A DNA stretch of 64,000 nucleotides from Lactobacillus selangorensis (GTDB lineage: Bacteria > Bacillota > Bacilli > Lactobacillales > Lactobacillaceae). Both the position numbers and the translations under genes were made by a program. Location: contig NZ_JQAZ01000005.1 in NCBI RefSeq assembly GCF_001437205.1, positions 98,755 through 162,754 on the forward strand, given 5' to 3'. Each line of letters starts with the position of its first letter. Position 1 is the first letter of the stretch. The notes beneath the pieces were generated by a model. That model made no database searches. It had not been told where the DNA came from and worked only from the letters and a program-made list of their open reading frames with translations. Of this stretch, positions 1-10,635 are shown piece after piece.

Positions 1-902
1 GCTAAGTTTTCAACCACCTTTTCACCGTCATCCTGGGTCGCATTGTCATTCGTCAAAACAGCAATCGTATACCCTTGCTCAGAAGTCTTGCCGACATGGC
101 CGATACTGTTGACGATCCAGTCGCCGTTGTCTTCTAAACGCCAGCCGTTTTTCAGCTGGTAATGAGTCGCGCCGGCCGAAATGCCCCAATCCTGATCACT
201 TTCAACGGTACTCATCAAACTCATTGCATACGTCCGTTCGCTCTTGGTCAGATAATTATCGGCACCATAGAAAATTGCATTTAAAACTTTCAATTGATCG
301 GCAGCCGTCGTGGTCGTCATTGCCCAGCCAGTCATATCGGCAGTGGTACCGGTCATGCCCAGCGCCGAATAGGTTGCATCGTTGCCATCATTGCCGCCTA
401 AAACATTGTCCAACAAATCGGTGCAGGCATCATTATCGCTGTTTTCAATCATCGCCTGCATTTCCGATTGTTCAGTTGACGTTAAGGTGGTGCCATTCGT
501 CTGATTTTGATGCAAAACGGCCGCCATGACGGTCACTTTCAAGATACTGGCCGTTGGAAAGGTCGCATCATCACTTTGTTTGACGCTATATGTATAGGTT
601 CGGCCTGTTTTGGGCGAATAGACCGCAATATCGACATTGGCAGTCGTCCCTTTCAAAACTTTCTGCCACGCCGTTTGCAAGGCCTGATTGACATTGACGG
701 TGTTGCCGAGTTTAACGACATGATTCGAATGGTTCGTGGCTGACGAACTGCCGGCCGCCTGATCCATTTCCGCCTGCTGTGTCGTTTGCCGATTAGCCAG
801 CATCCCTTTAACGATACGGCCGCCCGCCAAAATAATGGCAACACCGACAATTACCCGTAATAAGATTCGATACTGCTTCTTTAAACGTCTTCTTCTATGC
901 AT
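1..902 (-). CDS. Membrane-anchored serine hydrolase, class A beta-lactamase fold (C-terminus beyond window)
   Basis: The frame is open from an ATG at 902 to the window edge, about 300 residues. A basic N-terminus (MHRRRRLKK) and a hydrophobic helix at residues 13-30 anchor it in the membrane. The hydrolase domain follows: SxxK at about S119/K122 (TASILK), an SDN motif at 155-157, and a KNGW stretch in place of KTG near the C-terminus. It is the paralog of the gene at 9388-10311, and the two share most motifs. By family this is an extracytoplasmic serine hydrolase related to beta-lactamases. It may act on cell wall or penicillin-like substrates, but the substrate is not visible. Its promoter carries the direct repeat at 950-967. 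Confidence 0.85.
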   Translation of the reverse strand, partial: MHRRRRLKKQYRILLRVIVGVAIILAGGRIVKGMLANRQTTQQAEMDQAAGSSSATNHSNHVVKLGNTVNVNQALQTAWQKVLKGTTANVDIAVYSPKTGRTYTYSVKQSDDATFPTASILKVTVMAAVLHQNQTNGTTLTSTEQSEMQAMIENSDNDACTDLLDNVLGGNDGNDATYSALGMTGTTADMTGWAMTTTTAADQLKVLNAIFYGADNYLTKSERTYAMSLMSTVESDQDWGISAGATHYQLKNGWRLEDNGDWIVNSIGHVGKTSEQGYTIAVLTNDNATQDDGEKVVENL

Positions 903-939
903 TTCAAAACTTCTTTTCTTATTCTTAATAATTTAACTT

Positions 940-967
940 ATAATAGCGACCTTAAAGTTTCCTTAAA
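940..967 (-). promoter_or_regulatory. Promoter with 11-bp-period direct repeat shared by the two serine hydrolase genes
   Basis: On the minus strand TTTAAGG occurs twice, at 961-967 and 950-956, an 11-base period, followed by an AT-rich -10-like region (about 937-945). The same arrangement lies upstream of the paralog at 10365-10383. Seven-base direct repeats with an 11-base period are typical sites for OmpR/PhoB-type response regulators. The regulator itself is not identified. Confidence 0.5.
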
Positions 968-994
968 ATGAATTTAAAGTGCCTTGCGAGCATC

Positions 995-1020
995 AAAAAA
1001 TCACCGTCAAGACGGTGATT
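995..1020 (-). terminator. Rho-independent terminator of the MFS gene
   Basis: The inverted repeat ATCACCGTC-AA-GACGGTGAT is followed on the minus strand by six T residues, directly after the stop codon at 1021. Confidence 0.85.
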
Positions 1021-2265
1021 TTAACGTTCTTTTAATTGTTTCAAATGTTTGCGGCGCTGTTCGCCGGTATTGAACCAGACCCAGCCGAAGTTGATAACGA
1101 CTAGGATGGCCGTTGTAATGAAGACCATATTGTAATTAAACACGGCCGCAACCACCGAACCGAGTAACGAGCCCAAGACGGTTCCGATATACTGAAACGA
1201 CTGATTCCACGAAAAAATCCGGCCGGTGACCGAATGCGGAATATTCTGGGTGATGATTGCCTGCACTGAAGGCAGCATCGAGGCATTGGCAATCCCGATG
1301 CAAAAGCGCAGGAAAATCAGCTGCCAGACGTTCGTCACAAACGCCATTGGCACATAGAAGATGATTGCCAAAATGAACCCTAGCGATAAAATCAATTCAG
1401 TCCCGATGTGATCACCCAAATCGCCTAACCGTGAAGCAGCCAGCACCGTCGCCAATCCTGGTGCAGCGGCGACAATTCCAGCATAGAAGCTGACCATCGA
1501 CGAATGATGCATAATCTGGCTGACATAGAGCGAAATAATCGGCGAAATCGAATAGTTGCCGGCCTGAATAATCAACGTCGTAATGAACATCGCCAAAATT
1601 AAACGGGGATGTTTAATTGTCCTGATGACTTCCTTAGTCGACTTCATATCCTGCCGTTTTACCGGTGCAAAATCTTCTTTTACTTCAAATAAAACAATGA
1701 AGAACACAATCAGAATCAAAAAACCGGTAATGAAGAACACCGGCCGATAACCGACGAATTGCGCTAAAGCACCGCCAATCAACGGTCCAAACAGCATTCC
1801 GCCAACTGTCCCCGTCTGCAAAGTTCCTAAGGCTTTGCCGCTTTGCCGAGCCGGCACTTGGGTAGCAATCAAAGCTTGGGCATTGGAAACAAATCCTGAC
1901 ACGAGTCCTTCTAAAGCCCGCAAGCCAATCAATTCCCAAACGTTAGTCACTAAACCCATCAGTGCAATGATGATGCCCATGCCTAATGAGGCCCGCAATA
2001 GCATCGGTTTGCGGCCGGTACGATCAGCCAGCGTGCCCCACATTGGTGAAACGATTGCTGAAACGACATAAGTTGCTCCGAAGGCGAGTCCACTGTAAAT
2101 ACTCAGCATTCCCTTCGAATAATGCCCTAAATCACGAATATATAAGGACAGGAACGGCATGATCTCGCTGAAGGCAAGCCCAAAAAGGAAAGTTCCAAAC
2201 CACAAAACACGCAGATTGCGTTTCCACTGTTCCTGATCCGGTTGCTTGTTGTTAGCTGAATCCAA
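1021..2265 (-). CDS. MFS multidrug efflux transporter (PmrA/MdfA-like)
   Basis: A 12-helix major facilitator of about 414 residues, probably exporting drugs or other hydrophobic compounds in exchange for protons. Visible signatures are motif A between helices 2 and 3 (GTLADRTGRKPM) and a drug-antiporter motif C-like segment in helix 5 (GGMLFGPLIGG). The open frame reaches a TTG at 2304, but that lies only a few bases from a TATACT -10 box (2311-2316). The TTG at 2265, preceded by AAAGAAG, is therefore the better start and gives MDSANNKQ. It is monocistronic, with terminators on both sides. The substrate cannot be read from the sequence. Confidence 0.85.
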   Translation of the reverse strand: MDSANNKQPDQEQWKRNLRVLWFGTFLFGLAFSEIMPFLSLYIRDLGHYSKGMLSIYSGLAFGATYVVSAIVSPMWGTLADRTGRKPMLLRASLGMGIIIALMGLVTNVWELIGLRALEGLVSGFVSNAQALIATQVPARQSGKALGTLQTGTVGGMLFGPLIGGALAQFVGYRPVFFITGFLILIVFFIVLFEVKEDFAPVKRQDMKSTKEVIRTIKHPRLILAMFITTLIIQAGNYSISPIISLYVSQIMHHSSMVSFYAGIVAAAPGLATVLAASRLGDLGDHIGTELILSLGFILAIIFYVPMAFVTNVWQLIFLRFCIGIANASMLPSVQAIITQNIPHSVTGRIFSWNQSFQYIGTVLGSLLGSVVAAVFNYNMVFITTAILVVINFGWVWFNTGEQRRKHLKQLKER

Positions 2266-2375
2266 ACAATCGCACTTCTTTCTAATCAATAAATTGATAC
2301 ACAAATTATTAGTATAGCACTTTGGTAAATCGTTAGCGACCTAACAATGGCCGTCTACCAAAACAATCCCAATCA

Positions 2376-2413
2376 AAAAGGCGTGCGGCTCTGCCTGGAG
2401 CTGCACGCCTTTT
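2376..2413 (-). terminator. Terminator after the NmrA-like gene
   Basis: An 11-bp stem (AAAAGGCGTGC / GCACGCCTTTT) with A and T flanks on both sides. It ends the flavodoxin/NmrA-like transcript on the minus strand. Confidence 0.8.
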
Positions 2414-2423
2414 CCAAATCATT

Positions 2424-3062
2424 TTAATAAAAACTAGGCTTGCGCCAATTAGTTCCTGGCTCGCCTAAGCCAAGGCTCTCACGATGGTAGTCTTGCTTGC
2501 CATCCAGCAGGTCTGTGACGAATTGGGCCACCGCTTCACGAGTGATTTGAGCATCAACGAATGGTTCGCCCTTCTTGGTAACCTCAACTTTGGTATTGCC
2601 CGTCCGATTATACAACCAAGTAATCCGCAGAAGGACATAGTCGAGGTCGCTGTTTTCGACGATCGCTGCGGCTTTCGGCAAGTCGCCCTGCCAGACTAAA
2701 CCAGTATTGTCCCGATACCATTGTTGGAACGGACCAGTGACTTCCTGATAAATATCAGGAATGCTCAAGGCGATAAACCGTTTAACACCAGCGTCATCTA
2801 ATGTCTTCACTAATGGGCCCATAATGTCAGAACCGGCAACGAAGGCGATGAAGACGGCATCGACACCGGCCAAATTGGCTTTAATCTTATCTGTTTCTTC
2901 AAACGTCCCATCGACTAAAGTGACCCGATCACGCTGCTGGTCCGCTAAACGAGAAGTCACATTGCGGCCGTACAACACTAAATCAAATTTCGTTTGTGCC
3001 AGAACATCAGCAGTCACCATTCGGCCGATTTGCCCAGCAGCACCTAAAATCATCACTTTCAT
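2424..3062 (-). CDS. NAD(P)H-binding NmrA/YwnB-like Rossmann protein
   Basis: A 212-residue single-domain Rossmann protein of the NAD(P)H-binding (PF13460) type. The dinucleotide-binding loop GAAGQIG is at residues 7-13. It is an atypical SDR without a clear YxxxK catalytic pair, so it may be a quinone or flavin-linked reductase or a redox sensor. AGGAGG precedes the ATG. It sits 12 bases downstream of the flavodoxin gene and its ribosome binding site abuts that stop codon, so the two are co-transcribed. Related proteins in this window are at 17742 and 63314. Confidence 0.8.
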   Translation of the reverse strand: MKVMILGAAGQIGRMVTADVLAQTKFDLVLYGRNVTSRLADQQRDRVTLVDGTFEETDKIKANLAGVDAVFIAFVAGSDIMGPLVKTLDDAGVKRFIALSIPDIYQEVTGPFQQWYRDNTGLVWQGDLPKAAAIVENSDLDYVLLRITWLYNRTGNTKVEVTKKGEPFVDAQITREAVAQFVTDLLDGKQDYHRESLGLGEPGTNWRKPSFY

Positions 3063-3074
3063 GGCAATTCCTCC

Positions 3075-3548
3075 TTAAAGTCCGTTGTACCAATCTGCAA
3101 TCCGTTGTTGCGCATGGGCGGCTTCGCCAGCGGCCATGCCAAGACCGGCCTTAACCGTCATCTGCCCAGCAGCCTTGGCAAAATCGGCCTCATACGCGCC
3201 TGGGGTGCCAGCATCCGTATAAAATGGTGCAATCGTCACGGTACTGTTCTGATGGGCCTGCAAAAAGGCCAGCACCGGCGTCGATGGTGCCCCATTCCAA
3301 ACTGGACCGCCAACTAAAATCAGATCATATGCCGCCAAATCCGGCTGTGTTCCGACTAGTTTCGGCAACTGACCGGACGCAAGCTGCTGTTTGGCTTCAT
3401 CTGAAGTAGCAAACATGTCCGCAGAGAAAGTCCCTGCCGGCACTTCAAGCCGTTGCAGCGCACCATTTGAAACGGTCTGAATTTCTTGAGCGAGCCGTTC
3501 GGTCCCACCTGTTTTTGAATAATAAACAATCAATGTTTTTTGTGCCAT
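3075..3548 (-). CDS. Flavodoxin
   Basis: A 157-residue flavodoxin-fold protein. The N-terminal strand and phosphate loop (YYSKTGGTERLA, residues 9-20) bind FMN phosphate, and a VGGPVWNGAPST segment near residue 80 forms the isoalloxazine loop. The family carries electrons or reduces quinones in the cytosol. It lies between the aldo/keto reductases and the NmrA-like gene on the same strand, which suggests one reductive module. A ribosome binding site (AGGAGG) is visible upstream at 3550-3560. Confidence 0.85.
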   Translation of the reverse strand: MAQKTLIVYYSKTGGTERLAQEIQTVSNGALQRLEVPAGTFSADMFATSDEAKQQLASGQLPKLVGTQPDLAAYDLILVGGPVWNGAPSTPVLAFLQAHQNSTVTIAPFYTDAGTPGAYEADFAKAAGQMTVKAGLGMAAGEAAHAQQRIADWYNGL

Positions 3549-3626
3549 TTGATGGCCTCCTTATTTGTTCATTTTTAGAATAAACCTTGGAGCGCACACC
3601 AAGGCAAGCTAAATTCCTTTTTATTT

Positions 3627-4493
3627 TTAATCGTCGGCATGCACATCAAAGGCATTGAGCAGCATTTCTTCATTGCCGGGTGCATCGGGATCATACGAGC
3701 CCTTGCCGGTATCGAGCTGGCGCAATTGCTTCATTTCGGCGGGTGTCAGCTTAAAGTCGAAGATTTCACGGTTGCTCTTGATACGAGCGGCATGAACTGA
3801 CTTAGGAAAGACGATGATGCCTTCCTGATTCTCAAACCGGAGGATGACCTGCCCAGCATCCTTGCCGTACTTCGCAGCAATCTTCTGAATCGCCGGTTCA
3901 TTCAGCAAATCATGATTACCCTGGCCAAGCGGTGCCCATGCTTCGAGCTTCACATTGCCATCGGCTAATAACTGCCGTAATTCCTGCTGCTGGAAATAGG
4001 GGTTGAATTGAACTTGGTTGACGGCCGGCAATGTGTCAAACTGTGGAATCGATTGTTTCCAGTACTTCGGTGTCATGTTGGAGACCCCAATCGAACGAAT
4101 CTTGCCGGCATCCCGTGCTTCTTCCATCGCCTTCCAAGCACCAACAACATCACCATATGGCTGGTGCAGCAAGTACAAGTCGATGTAATCAATGTCTAAT
4201 TTCTGCAATGAACGGTCGATTGCCTTTTTGGCGGGTTCATACCCATAATCCTGCAGCCACAGTTTGCTGGTCACCCAAATCTGGTCACGTGGAATGCCGC
4301 TGTCACGGACAGCTTTGCCGACTTCGGCTTCATTAAAGTAAGCCGTCGCCGTATCGATATGGCGATAACCATCTTTTAAGGCTTCGCTGACAGCCGTGTA
4401 AGTCGACCCGTCGGCGGGAATTTGAAAAGTCCCAAAGCCCATTGCCGGAATATTGTTGCCATCATTTAATTGAATCATTGGTGTTTCTGTCAT
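3627..4493 (-). CDS. Aldo/keto reductase (second of a pair)
   Basis: An NADPH-dependent aldo/keto reductase of 288 residues that probably reduces aldehydes or ketones. The tetrad residues are visible: Asp and Tyr in DTATAYFNEAEVG, Lys in VTSKLW and His in YLLHQPYGD. The phosphate-binding segment FPKSVHAARIKSN lies near the C-terminus. In the usual RWLLQRG segment it reads RFENQEG, unlike its neighbour. The start is the ATG at 4493, one base after the upstream stop, with AAAGGAG inside the end of the upstream gene, so translation is coupled. Both copies share a duplicated origin. Confidence 0.88.
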   Translation of the reverse strand: MTETPMIQLNDGNNIPAMGFGTFQIPADGSTYTAVSEALKDGYRHIDTATAYFNEAEVGKAVRDSGIPRDQIWVTSKLWLQDYGYEPAKKAIDRSLQKLDIDYIDLYLLHQPYGDVVGAWKAMEEARDAGKIRSIGVSNMTPKYWKQSIPQFDTLPAVNQVQFNPYFQQQELRQLLADGNVKLEAWAPLGQGNHDLLNEPAIQKIAAKYGKDAGQVILRFENQEGIIVFPKSVHAARIKSNREIFDFKLTPAEMKQLRQLDTGKGSYDPDAPGNEEMLLNAFDVHADD

Positions 4494-4494
4494 G

Positions 4495-5736
<1,242 letters not shown>

Positions 5737-6630
5737 ATGAATATTCGTGTTTTGCGTTATTTTCTGGCTATCGCCGAATTGCGAACAATCTCCGGTGCAG
5801 CTCGTTTTCTCCATGTTTCGCAGCCGACCTTGTCGAAGCAGATCAGCGACCTGGAACAAGAACTGGGCGTCAAATTATTTACTCGTGGCCATCGGGAAAT
5901 CACGTTGACGCAGGAAGGTCGTTATTTGCAGGCTCGGGCCAAAGAAATCATTCAACTTGTCGATAAAACGACCGACACTTTGCAAAGCGATCACGATCTC
6001 ATCAGCGGCGAATTGGACATCGGTGCCGGCGAAAGCATCGGCATGGAACGAATCTTAAAAACCGTCAGCGGTATTCAGCGTGATTATCCTGGCGTCAAAA
6101 TTCACTTGCACAGCGGCGATGCGGCCGAAGTCGAAGACCAGCTCGATGCCGGCGTTCTCGACTACGGCGTCATCATCGGCAAGCGGCAGTTAAATCGCTA
6201 CGCCACTTTAAAACTGCCTGAATTTGATCGCTGGGGGATTGTCCTGCCAGCTGATGATCCACTTGCCCAAAAAGAAACACTCCAACCGGACGACTTGCGG
6301 CACAAACCGCTAATTGTCTCTGAACAGGCGGCCCATCGGCATCGTTTTGCCGACTGGTGGCGGAATCAGGCCAGCGACATTCGCATCATCGGGACCTATA
6401 ACCTCTTATTTAATGCGACCATTTTAGTTCGCAATCATAGTTGTTATGCCGTCGCCCTCGAAAACTTAATCGTCAATCGGGATAACGCCCACCTTGCCTT
6501 TCGCCGGTTCAGTCCCGAACTGACCGAACCGATTACCTTAATTTGGAAAAATGCCAATACCCCGTCGCCAGTCGCCCGACTCTTCTTGCAACGGTTGCAG
6601 GCCAGTCTCGCCACATCCGAAGAAAAATAG
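5737..6630 (+). CDS. LysR-family transcriptional regulator
   Basis: A 297-residue LysR regulator. The N-terminal winged helix-turn-helix is at about residues 1-60 (AARFLHVSQPTLSKQISDLE). The effector domain begins near residue 90 (GELDIGAGES). It diverges from the two aldo/keto reductases and lies upstream of an acetyltransferase gene, so it probably controls one or both. The effector is unknown. It is a paralog of the regulators at 54172 and 61810, with the same opening (MxxRxLRYF) as the latter. Confidence 0.92.
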   Translation: MNIRVLRYFLAIAELRTISGAARFLHVSQPTLSKQISDLEQELGVKLFTRGHREITLTQEGRYLQARAKEIIQLVDKTTDTLQSDHDLISGELDIGAGESIGMERILKTVSGIQRDYPGVKIHLHSGDAAEVEDQLDAGVLDYGVIIGKRQLNRYATLKLPEFDRWGIVLPADDPLAQKETLQPDDLRHKPLIVSEQAAHRHRFADWWRNQASDIRIIGTYNLLFNATILVRNHSCYAVALENLIVNRDNAHLAFRRFSPELTEPITLIWKNANTPSPVARLFLQRLQASLATSEEK

Positions 6631-6723
6631 TTTTTAGTTATATCTGACAATCAAAAATAGGTATTTCACATTCTTGCGAATTGAATTTATGCTAGAAGCA
6701 TCAAATCGCAAGGAGGTCGTTTC

Positions 6724-7242
6724 ATGGCAGCAATTCAATCCAATACAGAACATCAGCGCAAGATCATCGCTCAGAACCAGCGCTTGATTCAGCATTTAAA
6801 TACGGACCTGCATTCGCCCGAAGAAATCAACCAGCTGGTCAGCGAGGTCGTCGGTTATCGAATCGATGCTTCAACTGAGATCCGGCTGCCGTTTTATACG
6901 GATTACGGCCGCAATATCAAACTCGGCAAACACATTTTTATCAATAGCAATGTCATGATGGTCGATCTCGGCGGCATTACGATTGATGATGAAGCACTGA
7001 TTGGACCCGGCGCTTATTTAGTGTCCGTCAACCATCAAAATGAACCGGCCCAGCGTCATAATCTCGATGTCCGGCCGGTCCATATTAAACGCAATGCTTG
7101 GATTGGTGCTCGTGCAATCATCCTGCCGGGCGTGACTGTCGGTGAAAATGCAATCGTCGGTGCCGGTGCTATTGTCACCAAAAATGTGGCCGCCAATACC
7201 GTCGTCGTCGGTTCGCCGGCTCATTTTCTCCGTCATGTTTAA
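6724..7242 (+). CDS. Hexapeptide-repeat acyl/acetyltransferase (maltose/galactoside acetyltransferase-like)
   Basis: A 172-residue left-handed beta-helix protein. The second half carries hexapeptide repeats (IGARAIILPGVTVGENAIVG) and the probable catalytic His is in SVNHQ near residue 102. The family transfers acetyl groups from acetyl-CoA to hydroxyls of sugars or other small molecules. AAGGAGG precedes the ATG at 6724. A TATGCTAG element overlaps the -10 region at about 6690, similar to the sites around the upstream LysR gene. It lacks the full N-terminal Mac domain seen in the paralog at 10636. Confidence 0.85.
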   Translation: MAAIQSNTEHQRKIIAQNQRLIQHLNTDLHSPEEINQLVSEVVGYRIDASTEIRLPFYTDYGRNIKLGKHIFINSNVMMVDLGGITIDDEALIGPGAYLVSVNHQNEPAQRHNLDVRPVHIKRNAWIGARAIILPGVTVGENAIVGAGAIVTKNVAANTVVVGSPAHFLRHV

Positions 7243-7316
7243 AAAAGGCTTGCCTTAAAGTCAGCTTCAAGGTTTATACTATTTTTGCATTTTTAAGATA
7301 GAAAGAAGATTACTCA

Positions 7317-8176
7317 TTGACAGATTATAACAACCAATTTTTCGAAGGCGAACGTTCCTTATTCGCTGAACACGACGCCAATATCGTCAACACGACATTC
7401 GGCAACGGTGAATCCCCATTAAAGGAAAGCCGCAACATTACCTTGACCGATTCCATTTTCAAGTGGAAGTACCCATTGTGGTACAGCAAGCACGTTCATG
7501 TCGACCATTCGATTTTTGAAACGATGTCGCGTTCCGGCATCTGGTACACCGATGATATTGATATTAAAAACAGTACGCTGCAGGCCCCGAAATTATTCCG
7601 GCGGGCCCATCAGATTACCTTGACCAACGATCATTTCTCCGATGCCGAAGAAACACTGTGGAATTGTTCCGACATTCACATCGACAATGTCCAGGCGACG
7701 GGCGATTACTTCGGCATGAACAGTGAGAACATTTATGTCGATCACCTCAATCTCGTCGGCAATTATGTCTTCGATGGCGCCAAAAACGTCGAAGTCCATA
7801 ACTCGACGTTCGTTTCTAAAGATGCGTTCTGGAACTGCGATAATGTCACGGTTTATGATTCGACCATCAATGGTGAATATTTAGCTTGGAACACCAAGAA
7901 CTTAACCTTAATCAACTGTACCATCGAAAGTGAACAAGGGTTATGCTACATCGACCATCTGACAATGAAAAACTGCCAGCTGCTCAACCCGATCTGACGT
8001 TTGAATACTGCAGCGATATCGATGCCGAAATTACGACCCCTGTTGTCAGCATCAAGAATCCGATCAGCGGTACAATTCGAGTCGACCATGTCGCTCAAAT
8101 CATCTTGGACCCCGACAAGATTGATCCCAAGCAAACCCAAATTATTCCGAATACGCAAAATGAGGCGACTGCTTAA
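7317..8176 (+). pseudogene. DUF3737-family protein, frameshifted near its 3' end
   Basis: A right-handed beta-helix-like DUF3737 protein with repeated short strands. It reads from a TTG at 7317 (GAAAGAAG upstream) to a stop at 7995-7997 in one frame. The rest of the family C-terminus (DLTFEYCSDIDAEI onward) continues in the next frame to TAA at 8174-8176. One missing base near 7989-7991 explains the break; the intact product would be about 286 residues. The final TAA overlaps the ATG of the next gene (TAATG), which shows the second frame was the true end. It could be a real mutation or a sequencing error. Function is unknown. Confidence 0.75.
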
Positions 8177-9342
8177 TGTATGATTTTGAAACGATTCCGA
8201 ATCGGCGCAACACCGATTCGATCAAATGGGATATCAAACCCGACGAACTCCCGATGTGGATCGCCGACATGGACTTCAAAACGGCCCCTGAGATTACGAC
8301 GGCCATGCAGAAAAAAGTCAGTCAAGGAATCTTCGGTTACGAAGCACCCGGCCAGGATTATTTTGATGCCGTAGCCGACTGGTACGCCACTGAACATCAT
8401 GCCCGGCCGCAAACCGATTGGATGATCTTCACAACAGGTGTCGTGCCGGCCATTTCGGCGATTGTCCGCCGGATTTCCCATATCGGCGACAATGTCGTCG
8501 TTCAAGCGCCGGTTTACAATATTTTCTACAACTCAATCCGCAACAACGGCCGGCATATTTTATCAAATGACTTGCTTTACGATGAAAAAACGCTGACTTA
8601 TGCGATTGATTGGGACGATCTGGAACATAAACTGGCCGAACCGCTGACCACCTTAATGATTCTCTGCAATCCCCATAATCCAATCGGCAAAGTCTGGACC
8701 AAAGATGAACTGATTCGTTTAGCCACGTTGTGCAAAGACAATCACGTGACGCTTTTAAGCGATGAAATTCATGGCGATTTGGTCCTGCGTGGCCATGACT
8801 ACACGCCGTTGTTCTCGTTGCCAGCCGACTTGATTCAGAACATCATTACTTTGGTTTCACCTAGCAAGACGTTTAACGTCGCCGCGCTGCATGCCGCCAC
8901 TGCGATCGTGCCGAATTCTGATTTACGGGCGTCCGTTAATCGGGGTCTGAATACCGATGAAGTCGCCGAACCGAATTTATTGGCAATTCCAGGCACAATT
9001 GCCGCCTACACCCAGGGCCATGACTGGCTGGCTGCTTTGAAGCAGCAGCTCGTTGCCAATGAAAAAATGGTAACTGATTTTGTAGCCGCCAACATTCCAG
9101 CCATCAAAGTCGTCCCATCCGCCGCCACTTATTTAATGTGGCTCGATTGCCACAATGTCAGTGATAACAGCGAAAAACTGGCAGATTTCATCCGTCAGAA
9201 AACCGGTTTGTACCTGAATGCCGGTGGTGAATACGGCGGCGATGGTCATGATTTTCTGCGCATGAATATTGCCTGTCCAGCTTCCATGGTCCAAGATGGA
9301 CTCGAACGGCTCCAGAAAGGGATTGCTGCCTATCAAAAATAG
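8176..9342 (+). CDS. PLP-dependent C-S lyase / aminotransferase (MalY/PatB type)
   Basis: A 388-residue fold-type I PLP enzyme, probably a cystathionine beta-lyase-like C-S lyase. Visible family marks are RRNTDSIKWD at the N-terminus, the CNPHNPIGK loop near residue 160, SDEIHGDLV with the PLP-contacting Asp, and the Schiff-base Lys in SPSKTFN. Its ATG overlaps the stop of the DUF3737 gene, so expression depends on translation through that frame. The upstream frameshift may therefore lower its translation. The substrate (cystathionine, cystine or an amino acid) is inferred from family only. Confidence 0.9.
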   Translation: MYDFETIPNRRNTDSIKWDIKPDELPMWIADMDFKTAPEITTAMQKKVSQGIFGYEAPGQDYFDAVADWYATEHHARPQTDWMIFTTGVVPAISAIVRRISHIGDNVVVQAPVYNIFYNSIRNNGRHILSNDLLYDEKTLTYAIDWDDLEHKLAEPLTTLMILCNPHNPIGKVWTKDELIRLATLCKDNHVTLLSDEIHGDLVLRGHDYTPLFSLPADLIQNIITLVSPSKTFNVAALHAATAIVPNSDLRASVNRGLNTDEVAEPNLLAIPGTIAAYTQGHDWLAALKQQLVANEKMVTDFVAANIPAIKVVPSAATYLMWLDCHNVSDNSEKLADFIRQKTGLYLNAGGEYGGDGHDFLRMNIACPASMVQDGLERLQKGIAAYQK

Positions 9343-9387
9343 GCACACAAAAAGCCGCCAGCTATCCTGACGACTTCAGTTGCCGCT

Positions 9388-10311
9388 TTATCCTAAAACA
9401 TTTTTGGTCGCTTCGGCCAGGTTTTCGATGACCTGTTCACCGGCTGCTTGACTAGAGCTGCCGTACGTCAAAACGGCGATCGTATAACCATCCGCATTGA
9501 TTGCGCCGACATGGCCGATGCTATTAACGATCCATTTGCCGCTGTCATCGCTGAGCCAGCCGTTTTTCAGCTGGTAGTTGGTGGATCCGGCTGAAATTCC
9601 CCATTGCTGGTCGCTTTCGGTCGTGTTCATCAGCTGCATCGCATAACTGCGTTCGCTCTTGGTCAGGTAATTATTGGCCCCATAGAAAATGGTATTTAAT
9701 AACTTGACTTGGTCGGCCGCCGTCGTGGTGGTCAGCCCCCATGACTCCAAATTAGCCTTCGTATTGTTCATATTCAGCGCCGAATAAGTGGCATCGTTGC
9801 CGTCATAGCCGCCTAAATCATTATTCAGCAGATCGGTACAAGCATCATTATCGCTGTTTTCAATCATCGTCTGTAATTCTGATTTTTCGGTCGTGGTCAA
9901 CGTAGTGCCGTTCTTCTTGGCCTTATGCAACACGGCGGTCAGGACGGATGCCTTAACGATGCTGGCGGTATCAAACGTATCGCTATCACTCTGTTTGACG
10001 GTATACGTGTATGTCTTATTCGTTTTCGGCGAATAAACAGCAATGTCGACGTCAAGACCGGACACATTGGCAAGCACATTCTTCCACGCCGACTGCAGTG
10101 CTTGATTGGTCGCATCGTTCGTCGTATTGCTCAGCTTTTGCGTCGTCGCTGTTTTGCTGGTTGCCTGGGTCGATTGGCTAGTTGCCGTTGCACTCGAAGA
10201 GGCTGCTGCTTCATTGCTGCTGTCAGAGGCATTGACAAAGTGGAAACACAGGACGATCATTCCGATTACTAAAGCGGCGACGGTAAGGACATGGACTATT
10301 CTTTTACGCAT
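9388..10311 (-). CDS. Secreted or anchored serine hydrolase, class A beta-lactamase fold
   Basis: A complete 307-residue protein. A hydrophobic N-terminal helix (residues 7-25) is followed by a Ser/Ala/Thr-rich linker to about residue 70. The hydrolase domain has SxxK at S117/K120, SDN at 153-155 and KNGW at 249-252. It shares architecture and many motifs with the gene at 1-902. The linker suggests the domain works outside the membrane near the wall. KNGW instead of KTG is common in this lactobacillar subfamily, which is not known to give true beta-lactam resistance. Its promoter has the same direct repeat as the paralog. Confidence 0.9.
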   Translation of the reverse strand: MRKRIVHVLTVAALVIGMIVLCFHFVNASDSSNEAAASSSATATSQSTQATSKTATTQKLSNTTNDATNQALQSAWKNVLANVSGLDVDIAVYSPKTNKTYTYTVKQSDSDTFDTASIVKASVLTAVLHKAKKNGTTLTTTEKSELQTMIENSDNDACTDLLNNDLGGYDGNDATYSALNMNNTKANLESWGLTTTTAADQVKLLNTIFYGANNYLTKSERSYAMQLMNTTESDQQWGISAGSTNYQLKNGWLSDDSGKWIVNSIGHVGAINADGYTIAVLTYGSSSQAAGEQVIENLAEATKNVLG

Positions 10312-10635
10312 TTAAAAACTTCTTTTCTGATTTAGATTGTTAAAACTGGATTTTAGAGGAGCTACCTTAAAAGTACCTTTAAAACGTGAAGATTCAGTGA
10401 CGCAATCGCAATCATTTTAAGCTGTTTTTGAAATCAATATGCGCTGTAAAGCGCGCCAAACCGGCATTCTAATCTTGATGTTGGGTAACTCGGCACACTT
10501 ATTAAGATTTTTATAAGCCTAATTATTTGACAATTTTTATTTTTGATGAAATTTGTGTTTGACTTGAAGTCTGCTTTAAGTGGTATTGTAAAAACGGTAT
10601 CATAACAATATCAAGTTGTTTGGAGGCGATTCACA
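10312..10635. promoter_or_regulatory. Divergent promoter region with the second copy of the 11-bp direct repeat
   Basis: The minus strand has two TTTAAGG-like copies, at 10376-10383 and 10365-10371, eleven bases apart, followed about nine bases later by TAAAAT (10350-10355). This matches the layout at 940-967. The plus-strand half holds the leader of the acetyltransferase gene with TGGAGG at 10621-10626. No gene is seen between. Confidence 0.5.

Noticed and set aside
224..743. Plus-strand frames opposite the first serine hydrolase
   Set aside because: They are antisense shadows; the minus frame has all hydrolase motifs and is open to the window edge.
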